Shown: one piece after another, positions 45,478-55,100 of the stretch
Position numbering within the stretch: position 1 is the first letter of the stretch
How the letters are laid out: each line of letters begins with the position of its first letter
Assembly: GCA_965207565.1 (NCBI GenBank)
Contig: CBDBMQ010000025.1
Coordinates: 1-64,000 of the forward strand
DNA: 64,000 nucleotides
Direction of reading: 5' to 3'
Origin: Bin80 sp965207565
Lineage (GTDB): Bacteria > Bacteroidota > Rhodothermia > Rhodothermales > Bin80
Translations under genes and position numbers: made by a program
The notes under the pieces: model-generated
The model's database searches: none
What the model saw: only the letters and a program-made list of their open reading frames with translations
Told to the model about the DNA's origin: nothing

Positions 45478-46044
45478 ATGCGAATGCAAGATGGACTTGT
45501 TCCAGTAGAAATCGTTGGGCTGTCAACGAGCCCAAGTAGTGGTGGGGCTTTTGTTTTGATGTTGGGGGAAATAGCTGGAACACGAAAACTTCCGATCGTG
45601 GTCGGAGAAAATGAGGCCACCGCCATTGCAATTGGTGTTGAAAGAAAACGCCCGCCACGTCCCATGTCCCACGACCTTTTGTGTAGTCTGATGGAGCATG
45701 CGGGGATGAAAGTGAATGACATTCTGATCGATTCGTTGGAGGAGGGCACCTTCTTTGCTAAAATTCGATTTTTTCAGAATGGAGAGCACGCCGCATTGGA
45801 TTCACGCCCAAGTGATGCCGTTGCGGTTGCAGTGCGCCTGGATGTTGATATTTTGGTATCAGAATCGATTCTCGAAGAGGCAGGGATTCCATCAGGTGAA
45901 GACGAAGATATTGCTCCTGAGGAGGCTAAAATACCGGCATCTCCGATTGAGCAATTGGAAGAAAAATTAGAGCGTGCCATCGAAGAAGAGGATTATGAGG
46001 AAGCTGCACGGGTACGTGACGCCTTGGCAAAGCTGAAGGAATAG
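45478..46044 (+). CDS. Bifunctional nuclease-family protein with UVR domain
   Basis: A 188-residue protein. Residues 1-135 form the BFN (DUF151) domain: LMLGEIAGTRKLPIVVGENE, RKRPPRPMSHDLL and SRPSDAVAVAVRLD. The C-terminal 35 residues are a UVR motif (LERAIEEEDYEEAARVRDAL), a helical pair used by UvrB/UvrC and Clp proteins for binding partners. Plant and bacterial relatives show RNase and DNase activity in published work; the role in this lineage is not clear. It sits between hisC and bshC, 20-36 bases from each. Confidence 0.88.
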   Translation: MRMQDGLVPVEIVGLSTSPSSGGAFVLMLGEIAGTRKLPIVVGENEATAIAIGVERKRPPRPMSHDLLCSLMEHAGMKVNDILIDSLEEGTFFAKIRFFQNGEHAALDSRPSDAVAVAVRLDVDILVSESILEEAGIPSGEDEDIAPEEAKIPASPIEQLEEKLERAIEEEDYEEAARVRDALAKLKE

Positions 46045-46080
46045 TTCCAGATAGAATTAGCTGTCAATTATTCGCTCAAA

Positions 46081-47679
46081 ATGACCCAGACAATGATTCC
46101 CTATAAGGGAATGAAGGGAATATCGCGGCTTTTCTCTACCTACACAACGGATTATGCTCGGCTATCGGATTACTATGCAGGAGACTGGCGTGAAGACAGC
46201 AGTTACGAAGCGGTTGCCCAAAGTCTGACGGCAAGCCCCGTGGATCGTCAGATATTAGTCAGTGTACTTGAGGAGCAAAATTCCAACTGGAATAATGGGA
46301 CCCTCGCGTCACAACTTCGCGATCCAGATTCATTAGCAGTGGTCACCGGCCAACAGGTTGGGATTTTTGGTGGCCCTCTCTACACACTGTACAAGGCCTT
46401 GTCCGCTGTTCGGTTAGCGGAGCGTCTGACGAGGGTACTTTCCCGGCCCGTCATACCGGTCTTTTGGATTGAAGGAGGGGACCATGATCTTGATGAAGTG
46501 CGGCAGATCAGTCTGGCCGGCAGGAAGATATGGTACGAGGGACACAGACTCCCCGAAACAGGCAATCTTGGCAGCGTGGGATCCCTGGTTTTTAATTCAG
46601 AGATTGATCGTGTCCGAGGGGAGTTCATGGACCAACTACCAACGACAGAATTCCGGGATGAAGTACTGGAAAGCTACTACTCAGCGTATCACCAAGGAGC
46701 CACATTCACCGATGCATTTGCTCATACATTAAAATCTCTCCTGGGCAGCGATTCGATGGTCTTCATGAACCCGGAAGACTGCCGACTGAAAGAATTGATC
46801 GCCCCTCTACTTCGACGTGAATTAAAAGAGTACGCGACAACCCATACGGTGTTAAAGGCTACCAGTGACGCTCTGGAAGAGGATTATCATGCACAGATTC
46901 ATGTCCGTCCCGGGAATGTGTTTCTGCTCAGCGAGTCGCAGCGGGAAGCATTACATCCAACAGACAACGGCTATAGCCCACAATTTTCCGAAGAGAAGAT
47001 CATTCCGATTGATCAGATTCACGAAATTCCACCGTGCAACCTGAGCCCCAATGTTGTCATGCGGCCGCTTGTACAGGATTCATTATTGCCCACGGTTGCC
47101 TATGTAGCGGGTCCGGGAGAGATCGCATATTTTGCTCAGCTTAAATCGCTATATACTTGGGCAAAGCGCCCGATGCCCATTATTTTTCCACGGGCGAGTC
47201 TGACGGTCATTGAGCCAAGGATTGCAAAGCTGATGGAGCGTCATGATTTGACGGCAGAGGAGTTGGGCAGTGAAATCCCGGAACTCATGCGCAAACGCGT
47301 ACTGGAAGGGTCAGAGCTTGTGCGAGCGTTCAAAAAGGCCGAGTTGGTGCTTGATGAGTGTGCGGATGGATTAAGACCGGCAGTGACGGAGGTGGATGTG
47401 ACGCTGCAACCCACCGTAGAGGCGACTCTAACACAATGGAGAAAAAATCTCTCGAAGCTGCAACAGCGGGCCGAACGTGCAGAAAAGCGGCGTCATGAAC
47501 AACTAAAGACTCAAATTGAACACTGCAAAGAGGCGCTGTATCCCAATGGGAATTTTCAGGAACGGGAATTGTCTGCACTCTATTACCTGACTAAGTACGG
47601 CGACAGCTTCCTGAATCAGGTACGCTTGCACCTTAGTATTGATTGCGGTGGAGAGCATCAACTTGTGACACTGGTGTAA
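46081..47679 (+). CDS. bshC: Bacillithiol biosynthesis cysteine-adding enzyme
   Basis: A 532-residue enzyme that adds cysteine to glucosaminyl-malate, the last step in bacillithiol synthesis. Clear signatures are VVTGQQVGIFGGPLYTLYKA, IPVFWIEGGDHDLDEV and, further on, VAYVAGPGEIAYFAQLKSLY. A coiled-coil segment near residues 430-480 (RAEKRRHEQLKTQIE) is normal for BshC. The presence of this gene implies bacillithiol as the main low-molecular thiol, as in Firmicutes, Bacteroidota and Deinococcus. bshA and bshB are not in the window. Confidence 0.93.
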   Translation: MTQTMIPYKGMKGISRLFSTYTTDYARLSDYYAGDWREDSSYEAVAQSLTASPVDRQILVSVLEEQNSNWNNGTLASQLRDPDSLAVVTGQQVGIFGGPLYTLYKALSAVRLAERLTRVLSRPVIPVFWIEGGDHDLDEVRQISLAGRKIWYEGHRLPETGNLGSVGSLVFNSEIDRVRGEFMDQLPTTEFRDEVLESYYSAYHQGATFTDAFAHTLKSLLGSDSMVFMNPEDCRLKELIAPLLRRELKEYATTHTVLKATSDALEEDYHAQIHVRPGNVFLLSESQREALHPTDNGYSPQFSEEKIIPIDQIHEIPPCNLSPNVVMRPLVQDSLLPTVAYVAGPGEIAYFAQLKSLYTWAKRPMPIIFPRASLTVIEPRIAKLMERHDLTAEELGSEIPELMRKRVLEGSELVRAFKKAELVLDECADGLRPAVTEVDVTLQPTVEATLTQWRKNLSKLQQRAERAEKRRHEQLKTQIEHCKEALYPNGNFQERELSALYYLTKYGDSFLNQVRLHLSIDCGGEHQLVTLV

Positions 47680-47716
47680 TCAGATTTGGCGGAAGATGAT
47701 TCCGGGGAAGCTTGGC

Positions 47717-49105
47717 TCACTGTGAGCGTAAAGAATCAAGATCTTCAATGAGCGAAGCTGCAATCTCGGGATAGATTTCGTATTGATTGGTCGTTTCTGC
47801 TGGATCCTCATCGAGATTGTACAGTTGCCTGGGTGGAGCATCCAGGGGGATGTCAACCTGGGTAAAGCCACCGGATCCCTGGCCATCAATCAGTTTCCAG
47901 GCTCCTTTCCGAATTGCCAGCATACCATGGACTGACTGATGCACCGCCTCTTTGCGGGCCCCGGAACCGCCTAAAAAGACAGGCAGCATACTGAAGCTGT
48001 CTTCGCCCTGATGCCGGGTTCCGCCAAGGTCGGCAAGTGTTGCGAAAAAGTCTGTGTGCACCACGAGTTCATCGGTTACAGAGCCCGTTTCGATTACACC
48101 GGGCCATCGGGCAATGAGAGGGACGCGGTGCCCGCCCTCATGAATGTCTGCTTTCATCCCTCTCCAGGGGTGATTGGCCTGATGTTCAAAGCGTTCCTGA
48201 ATCTGCTTCGGCCAGTAAGCACCGTTATCACTCGTAACGATCAGGAGTGTATTGTCTGCCTGGTGATGTTCAGCCAATGCTTCGACGATTTGTCCGATCG
48301 CATCATCAACCATGACGACAAAGTCTCCATACTCACCTGCCTGACTGGTTCCGATAAACTCATCTGTGGGGAGCCAGGGAGTATGTGGCGCAGCTAAAGG
48401 GACATACAGAAAGAACGGGGTTTCTTCTTCTGCGCGTTCTTTGATATAATTGGATGCTCGTTGAGCAATTTCAGGCAACACATCTATGTGATCAAAATCG
48501 GCTGCAATCGCACCGGACCTCCAAAAATTCCCAATGCAGCAACCAATGGGGTTGTCGGCATATTCCGTTGGGGGTGACGTGGGATGTTCATTTTCAACCC
48601 ACACATAGGGCGCCATGTCAAGTGAGGCTGGGATGCCAAAGAAATAATCAAAGCCCAGTGCACGTGGGCCAGGGGCGAGGGGGGCATCATAACGTGTGGA
48701 ATCCAGGTCTCCGAGTCCTAGATGCCATTTACCGATCGCAGCGGTGTGGTATCCAGCCTCCGACATTATATCCGCGATGGTGACCCGGCTTGTGTCCATG
48801 ATCAGAGGAGAGTATCCATGGGTTACGCCAGAGGCCAGTTCGGGTAATCGCCATGCGTACCGCCCGGTTAATAAGGCATATCGTGTCGGAGTACAAACCC
48901 CAGAGGGGGAGTGAGCGTCGGTAAACCGCATACCCTCCGAAGCAAGTTCATCCATGTTTGGGGTTGGGATGCCAGAGTCGGAATTATAGCTCCCGAGATC
49001 ACCATACCCCATATCATCTGCCATGATGATCACTACATTGGTTTTTTCCGGTGGATTACAGCTTATAAGAAAAGCGATAAGGGTAAATAGTATCGTACGG
49101 ATCAT
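47717..49105 (-). CDS. Sulfatase lipoprotein (type I, formylglycine)
   Basis: A 462-residue sulfatase. The motif SGVCTPTRYALLTGR carries the C-x-P-x-R core in which Cys71 becomes formylglycine. The metal-binding start is VVIIMADDMGYGDLGSY. A signal with lipobox (IAFLISC, Cys16) indicates lipid anchoring. ATG 49105 is preferred; the frame extends upstream to 49213, but the extra 36 residues hide the signal peptide. Such enzymes remove sulfate from polysaccharides or sulfolipids, fitting use of marine sulfated glycans. No glycoside hydrolase is adjacent. Convergent with bshC, 37 bases apart. Confidence 0.9.
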   Translation of the reverse strand: MIRTILFTLIAFLISCNPPEKTNVVIIMADDMGYGDLGSYNSDSGIPTPNMDELASEGMRFTDAHSPSGVCTPTRYALLTGRYAWRLPELASGVTHGYSPLIMDTSRVTIADIMSEAGYHTAAIGKWHLGLGDLDSTRYDAPLAPGPRALGFDYFFGIPASLDMAPYVWVENEHPTSPPTEYADNPIGCCIGNFWRSGAIAADFDHIDVLPEIAQRASNYIKERAEEETPFFLYVPLAAPHTPWLPTDEFIGTSQAGEYGDFVVMVDDAIGQIVEALAEHHQADNTLLIVTSDNGAYWPKQIQERFEHQANHPWRGMKADIHEGGHRVPLIARWPGVIETGSVTDELVVHTDFFATLADLGGTRHQGEDSFSMLPVFLGGSGARKEAVHQSVHGMLAIRKGAWKLIDGQGSGGFTQVDIPLDAPPRQLYNLDEDPAETTNQYEIYPEIAASLIEDLDSLRSQ

Positions 49106-49299
49106 TGGCGAAGTTCTTATGTTCGGGGAAAAATTTGTTGTGCACACGAAATTAAGGAATTTGGGGTTTATGCCCCAAGAAAAAAAATCCACGGCAACGT
49201 CAAATTTGCGCATAGTGTTTTGCCTAGGCTGGCGAATTTTCCTGATCGGATCGGGGCATGTGTTTTACAGGAAGTCAAGCCGAGCCTTGTTCCATCGGG

Positions 49300-50166
49300 T
49301 TATCGTTTACAGAATTGCAACAAAGCAAGTGCAGATTGGACAGAATCTTCTTCATGTACAAGTTCGCCTGCCTCAACCCATCCAAGTGCTGTAGGTGCAT
49401 TGGTAGCGGGATGTTCTTCACAGGTGATTTTTCCAGAATATCGTTTTGGCGGCATAGATAGAGTATTCGTAGCGATTGGAACGGTTCTGAACGGTACCTT
49501 ATCAATGCATGTGGGGAGTTCCATCTCCACTTTCGGGCAGTTTCGAAGGATTCTAGATAATACCGCCGCTTCTTCCTCGTCCACCGTGAGGCCATACTTG
49601 CGCTTGACTTCCACGATCGTGTTTGCATACCAGCAACGGTTATTCGGTGGGAGCCATTCGCTCGCATCTTTTGCAATCTTCTGGCGGCGATTCAGGAAGG
49701 GGGCAGCATGGGTAAGGTTCAGTAGATCTTCTGCAAAATCCTTTCGAACCTGAGCCGTAGCGGCACATAGACCTGAATCGTGCGCTTCCGAGCGAGCCAC
49801 GATGTGTTCAATATCGGTTTGTCGGATGGACACAAAACATCTCATGCTGTAGGGTGAAAAGAATCCACCCTGGCGGATTGAAATGTCCGGTTCCACGGAC
49901 TGGGAGTAAGGGTAGTCCTGGCTTCTATAAGGGCTGCAGCGATTTTCCGGGCGGATCGGGATCCCCCGAAATGTATCTCCTGTGGATTGTGCCAGTACGG
50001 CAGGTGGGAGGATGATCAAAAATGCAAGCAACCCTGCGAGGCAGGTGTGCCTTGTTACCCCTCGGCTTCTTTGTTTGAGTAGGATTTGGGGGAGGGAAGT
50101 CCATGGAGCACACCAACTCGAGCGAATGTTCGCATGTGTTCTTATTCGATCTAAGGCCAATGGCAT
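49300..50166 (-). CDS. Secreted HNH-type (DUF1524-like) nuclease
   Basis: The product is about 288 residues from ATG 50166. An export signal is visible but lies unusually far in (CLAGLLAFLIILPPAVLAQ, from about residue 43), so the true start may be a downstream rare codon or there is a long n-region. The nuclease core contains TDIEHIVARSEAHDSG, then DLLNLTHAAPFLNRRQKIAK and NNRCWYANTIVEVKRKYGLT, the order of GmrSD/DUF1524 and secreted HNH nucleases. Six or more cysteines in the mature part suit an extracellular, disulfide-held enzyme. A C-terminal extension (WVEAGELVHEEDSVQSALAL) is unassigned. Confidence 0.7.
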   Translation of the reverse strand: MPLALDRIRTHANIRSSWCAPWTSLPQILLKQRSRGVTRHTCLAGLLAFLIILPPAVLAQSTGDTFRGIPIRPENRCSPYRSQDYPYSQSVEPDISIRQGGFFSPYSMRCFVSIRQTDIEHIVARSEAHDSGLCAATAQVRKDFAEDLLNLTHAAPFLNRRQKIAKDASEWLPPNNRCWYANTIVEVKRKYGLTVDEEEAAVLSRILRNCPKVEMELPTCIDKVPFRTVPIATNTLSMPPKRYSGKITCEEHPATNAPTALGWVEAGELVHEEDSVQSALALLQFCKR

Positions 50167-50528
50167 GGTGCAGTATGAAAGGTGGGGATAGCGAATGCAG
50201 GATTGAATTACAACTTTTAATCGGGATGAGGTAAAATCCAGTACCACTGAAAGATCATAGAGAAGTGAATCCGGGAGGTATTCACGCTGGGGTTATGATT
50301 CAAAATGATGTTTCGTCTGCAAAGGGTTTAGACAAATTTACCAAAGAGTCGCCAACTAATTCTGAGTGAACCGATGCGGCGACTTTCGTTTAGCGTTCTA
50401 CGCACTTCGCGTCTCTGATTCCTAAGGTCGAACTACCATTCTGCAAGCTTGATGCGATCCTATTGAAGCCAGCCAACCAGATCATGTTGCCAGAGTCCTG
50501 CATCAACCGTCCGAAGAACTTGTGGCAG

Positions 50529-51323
50529 TTAGTTGTCTGATGCGGCAGCTTCGAGTTTTTCCAGAGAGGGAATCAAGTCTTGTGAGACCCATCCGAATTC
50601 TGGGTTGATCTCAAGGGCCCGTTCGAAAGCGTTCCGGGCGTCCATAAGGTCTCCGCGATCCATGTAAACGATTCCCAGTCGTGCATAGGCCTCATCGTGC
50701 CCCCAAGAGGGCAGAAGGGGGTTATCAATGACTTCTTCGGCAAGGAGGCTTGCTGCTTCTTTCAATGCATCCTCAGCGCGGTCCTTGTCACCCCCTGCAA
50801 TCCCGGGAAGGGAGTAATCAACAATTCCCCCCATTAGGATTACTCTGGGGTTCTTCGGTTCCAGTTCAATGGCCTTGGCCTTGGCCAGCCGATACTTCCG
50901 ACTTAAGCCTATGGCTTTCAGTGGTCTCACAGAAATTTTGTGTAGATATGCAGTAGAAAGAAAGATCCATCCATCTGCAAGTGTTGGATCCAGCTCTACG
51001 ACCGCTTCCATATGTTGAATGGCATTGTTGATATGGCCGACGAGATCCCGTTTTCGCTCAGATGCATGCCCTTCTGTAATCATATTGGCCAGAGCACTGG
51101 ATGCAGATCCCGCATAATAATGAGCCCAGACGGAAAGGTCATCATCTTCGGGGATCTGTTCCAGGATCCCAAGTGCTCTCAGAATCTGGTCATAATCCAT
51201 CTTGTTTGATCCATCTTCGAGTAGCGCCATTCCTTCGAGAAGCGTCTCTTCGGTAGATTGCGCCTGTGTTGCTACGTTGAATAGCAAAAGGCTGAAAAGA
51301 GTAACAGTTACCAGGTATTTCAT
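50529..51323 (-). CDS. Exported TPR-repeat protein
   Basis: A 264-residue protein from ATG 51323 (MKYLVTVTLFSLLLFNVATQ), with a signal peptide cut near AQS. An ATG 18 bases upstream is less likely. The body is helical with TPR-like pairs: VWAHYYAGSASSALANMI, LADGWIFLSTAYLHK, YARLGIVYMDRGDLMDARNA followed by FERALEINPEFGWV. It probably acts as a periplasmic scaffold; partner unknown. The genes on both sides give no functional link. Confidence 0.8.
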   Translation of the reverse strand: MKYLVTVTLFSLLLFNVATQAQSTEETLLEGMALLEDGSNKMDYDQILRALGILEQIPEDDDLSVWAHYYAGSASSALANMITEGHASERKRDLVGHINNAIQHMEAVVELDPTLADGWIFLSTAYLHKISVRPLKAIGLSRKYRLAKAKAIELEPKNPRVILMGGIVDYSLPGIAGGDKDRAEDALKEAASLLAEEVIDNPLLPSWGHDEAYARLGIVYMDRGDLMDARNAFERALEINPEFGWVSQDLIPSLEKLEAAASDN

Positions 51324-51942
51324 TGTATTTCGTTCTGCCAAATAGTAGATGTCGTCAAGTTCTTTGTTCCTCCAACTCAGATCAGATTTTGTTCAATATC
51401 GGTTCAAAGGTTAACCTGAAACCCAAGTGAAGGTAAAACTTACACGAAAGACTGGCTCCAAAGTTTTCCAGTCAGCAAGGACAGATCAGTCAGATACCTG
51501 ATTCTTGATGTAAGAGACATGCTTCCTGATGAATTTTTCAATTAACGGGGCCCCACTGGGATGCACCGGAAGGTCCCCAAAATCGTTGGTTAAGGGAGGC
51601 GTGATATAGCCCTTTCGACTTATATCTCATCCCATGGATTCCGAACATCTTTGGATGCATGGTTCGTAGTTATCCGTAAAATCTCCCAGGGGGACTTGAT
51701 GCAATATCTGGCTGATTTCTTTGATCTTTCATTCCATTGCAGCGATTCAGGTATTGGATAATGGATAACCTTGGAGAAATAACTCCCAAGTCAGTCTGAA
51801 AATAACTGTAAATGCAGGGGGCATCATTCAAAATATCTCCAATCCAATATTGTTTCCACTATATTTAATGAAGAGTCACTTTGGTAAAGCCCAAATTCAA
51901 TCATCCCACTAATTGTGGTGGAGTTCCGTTCTGTAATCCAAA
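51324..51942. other. Noncoding stretch upstream of the first Calx-beta gene
   Basis: About 620 bases with no supported gene on either strand and AT-rich toward the right. It must carry promoters for the TPR gene (leftward) and the Calx-beta gene (rightward); no consensus boxes are clear. Confidence 0.5.
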
Positions 51943-52146
51943 ATGACGTGGATCATAGCATTGTTCACACTCTATGACCATGGCTACAGTCTTGTAGCTC
52001 GCGCGAAACGTGCGCTGATTCTTGTCGGTTTATTGGCAATCTATCTTCCTGTTGTCGCCCTGGGGCAGGAGCAAACGCCGAAAATACAAATCCATACCGG
52101 GGCGGACTTTCGGGCATTATCCCAATTCGAGCACACAGGCTTTTGA
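51943..52146 (+). CDS. Signal-peptide frame of the Calx-beta autotransporter (5' part)
   Basis: A 67-codon frame starting MTWIIALFTLYDHGYSLVAR, then a basic stretch and a hydrophobic core (ALILVGLLAIYLPVVALGQ). It forms a long signal peptide of the type used by large autotransporters. It ends GGC TTT TGA at 52144-52146. The next frame (+1) is open from before this point and encodes the whole Calx-beta protein, which otherwise lacks any signal. The two are taken as one gene joined by a +1 slip or separated by a one-base indel. TTT TGA permits the Phe tRNA to re-pair on TTT one base later, giving GFEKSSQKV. Confidence 0.6.
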   Translation: MTWIIALFTLYDHGYSLVARAKRALILVGLLAIYLPVVALGQEQTPKIQIHTGADFRALSQFEHTGF

Positions 52147-55100
52147 AAAAAGTAGCCAGAAGGTCGTGAGTTATAGTCTTGTTGTTGATCACAGGGAGTC
52201 GCCTCACCCGTCTGGAGCGATTGGTCTAAGCGAATCAGATCCGATGGAAGGACCATCTCCTTACATCCCTGCCCAGGATTTAAATATTGGTGACTCAGAG
52301 TTGACTACCAATGCAGTTGGATTTGAGGGAAACAGGTTGCGGAGTTTACACCAGATGATCCAGAATGCCCAGAACTCGGTGACGGTTCTGGAAGGGAATT
52401 CAAAAACATTCGAGGTTGACCTTGATTCTCAACCCTCAGACACTGTAACGGTCACCATTACGGGTCATGAAAACACGGACTTAATCGTAGCTCCGGTGCT
52501 GACGTTTACTCCTATGAATTGGAATTTACGGCAACCGGTGCGTGTAACTGCAAACCCAGATCCCGATGAGGTGGATGATCAGGTGGCGTTAGTGCTCACG
52601 GCTTCGGAGGGAGGTGCAAATCCATCAAAAGTGGATGTGACGATTATAGACGTCGAACGGTCGTGGGAACTATCACCTCAGTCGCTTCAAGAGGGTAGCT
52701 GGACAAGTTTCCACGTTTCACTTCTTGAGGTATTGGCACCACCTTCAGGTGATGTGACATTCACGGTTACCGGGCATGAAAATACAGATATACGCCCGAG
52801 TACGACATTGACGTTTCCAGTAAATTCTTGGCGGGTAAGGCAAAGGATAGTGTTAACAACAGAATTGGATAATGATCTTGTGGATGATGACATAACGCTG
52901 ACGCTCACGGCATCAGGAGGAGGCTATAGTGGCTTGAAGTATACAATGGATGTGACGATCATTGATAGGCCTCCAGAAGAGATATTGATTCCAGAGGGAG
53001 ATACGCAAGAGATTCATTTTAGGTTAAAGTCAGACGGGCCAAGTAGTGAGATTGACCATATAGCAACCTTTGACCGGTATGATGATACGGATTTGACGGT
53101 GGATCCAACCCAGTTGATCTTCAGATCAGAAACTTGGCAGCCTTGTATTTTTGAAGGTCGAAGGACCTTCTGTACTGATTTTGAAACGGCAGAGTTGACG
53201 GCGATGGAGGATGGCGATGCTGTGGATGACCAAAATACTATGAGATTAATGGTCACGGGTCCGCCAGGGAACCTGTTCATAGGTGTTAGTCGACTGATTA
53301 ATGTGAGGATTGAAGACAATGATGTCTCGAGGCTGGTGATAGGATCATCAAATTTGGAGATTGATGAGGGGGGCAGTGGAGAATTCACTGTTAAGCTCTC
53401 GGATCCGCCTTCGGAAGATTCAGGATCGAACAATGTTACGGTGACGGTCCCCGCCTCTGTGGGGGATTTAACAGCGGATCGAACTAGTCTGATGTTTACC
53501 GCCTCAAATTGGAACATAGAGCAGACGGTGACGCTAACGGCGGCAGAGGATGATGATTTACAAAACGATTTGGAAACACTGTGGTTGACGGCACAAGGGG
53601 GTGGCTTTGATCGCCAGAGGGGGAGGGTTGTTGTGACGATCAGAGACAATGACGCGCCAGATCTTGTGGTCACTCCGAGGTTGGTGGAGATGCTTGAAGG
53701 AACGTCGGAGACCATTGAGATTAAACTTTCGGGGCAGCCGTCTGAAGATGTCACGGTGACGGTCAGCGGACATGCGGGAACGGGCCTGGCAGCTGTTCCC
53801 CCGAGTCCGATGCATTTGATCTTTACGCCACTGGACTACCATATACCGCAGAGCGTGACGCTCACGGCTTCCGAGGACGACCATGACATGCTGGATGAAG
53901 ACGTAACGCTGCACTTGACCGCCTTCGGCGCAGAATATACTGGGGAAATCGCCAACGTAATGGTAACGATCACGGACAACGATGCGTCGGGGATTGTGGC
54001 TCCAGCATCAGTGACCATGGAGGAAGGAAGCGAGAAGATGTTTGGGGTTGCACTCACGCTTCCGCCTGCAGGTACGGTCACTGTAAAAATCAGCGGACAT
54101 GAGGGTACGGATCTGGCTGCTGCCCCCCCGAGTCTGATGTTTACGCCAACGAATTACCGCACTCCACAGTCGGTGACGTTGACAGCGGCGGAGGATGAGG
54201 ATTTAGAGAACGATATGGTAGGATTAACGCTTACGGCATCGGGCGGGGGGTATGACGGGGTGACGGCAGATATCACGGTGACGATCATGGACAACGATGA
54301 GCGGCCGGGGCCGCTTACGATCACCCTCTACGATGAACAGGCATTGGAACATGCAGAGGCAATCCAACTGCCCATTGAACTCAGTCGTCCTGTGGATCAG
54401 GTGGTGACCGTGCAATATGCAAGCACGGACGGCACGGCAGAGACGGGCCTGGACTATATGACCTCGCGGGGGATTGTAATCTTTGATCCGGGGGCGACCC
54501 GAGGCGTGATTGAGATTGAGGTGATCGATGATAAACTCCCGGAAGAGAATGAGTCGTTTATGGTGACCCTGTCAAAGCCTCGCAATGCAATTATTGCACG
54601 TGAAACGGGGACGGGCACGATCCTGGATGATGATGGTGCGAGTGCGATTCTTCGGGTGGAAGATGCGCTGGTGCTGGAAGAAGAGGGCATGGTCCGGTTC
54701 CGGGTCCTGCTGTCGCATCCGCAGCGTCAGATGATCTCGGCAGCATACCGGACCCGCGATGGGACCGCCAAGGCAGGCGAAGACTATGAAGCCTCCTCGG
54801 GGGTGGTCACGCTGGCACCGGGAACGGTGGAAGCGATGATTGCGGTGCCACTCTTGAAGGACGGGCTGGATTGGCGCGAGGAGACGTTCACGGTGCATCT
54901 GGAGTCGTCAAAGCATGCAGAGATTGCGAAGGCGGTGGGGATGGCGACGATCCAGGAGTCCACCACGGTGAGTGAAGAGGTACTGGAGGCGTATGCGGCG
55001 CGGTTTGTACGGACGTCGTCGGTGCAGGTGGTGGAGGCATTGGGAGAGCGGTTCCGCTCCGGGGCGGATGGTGCTGCGTGTGGGGCGGCGGACCGCGCAG

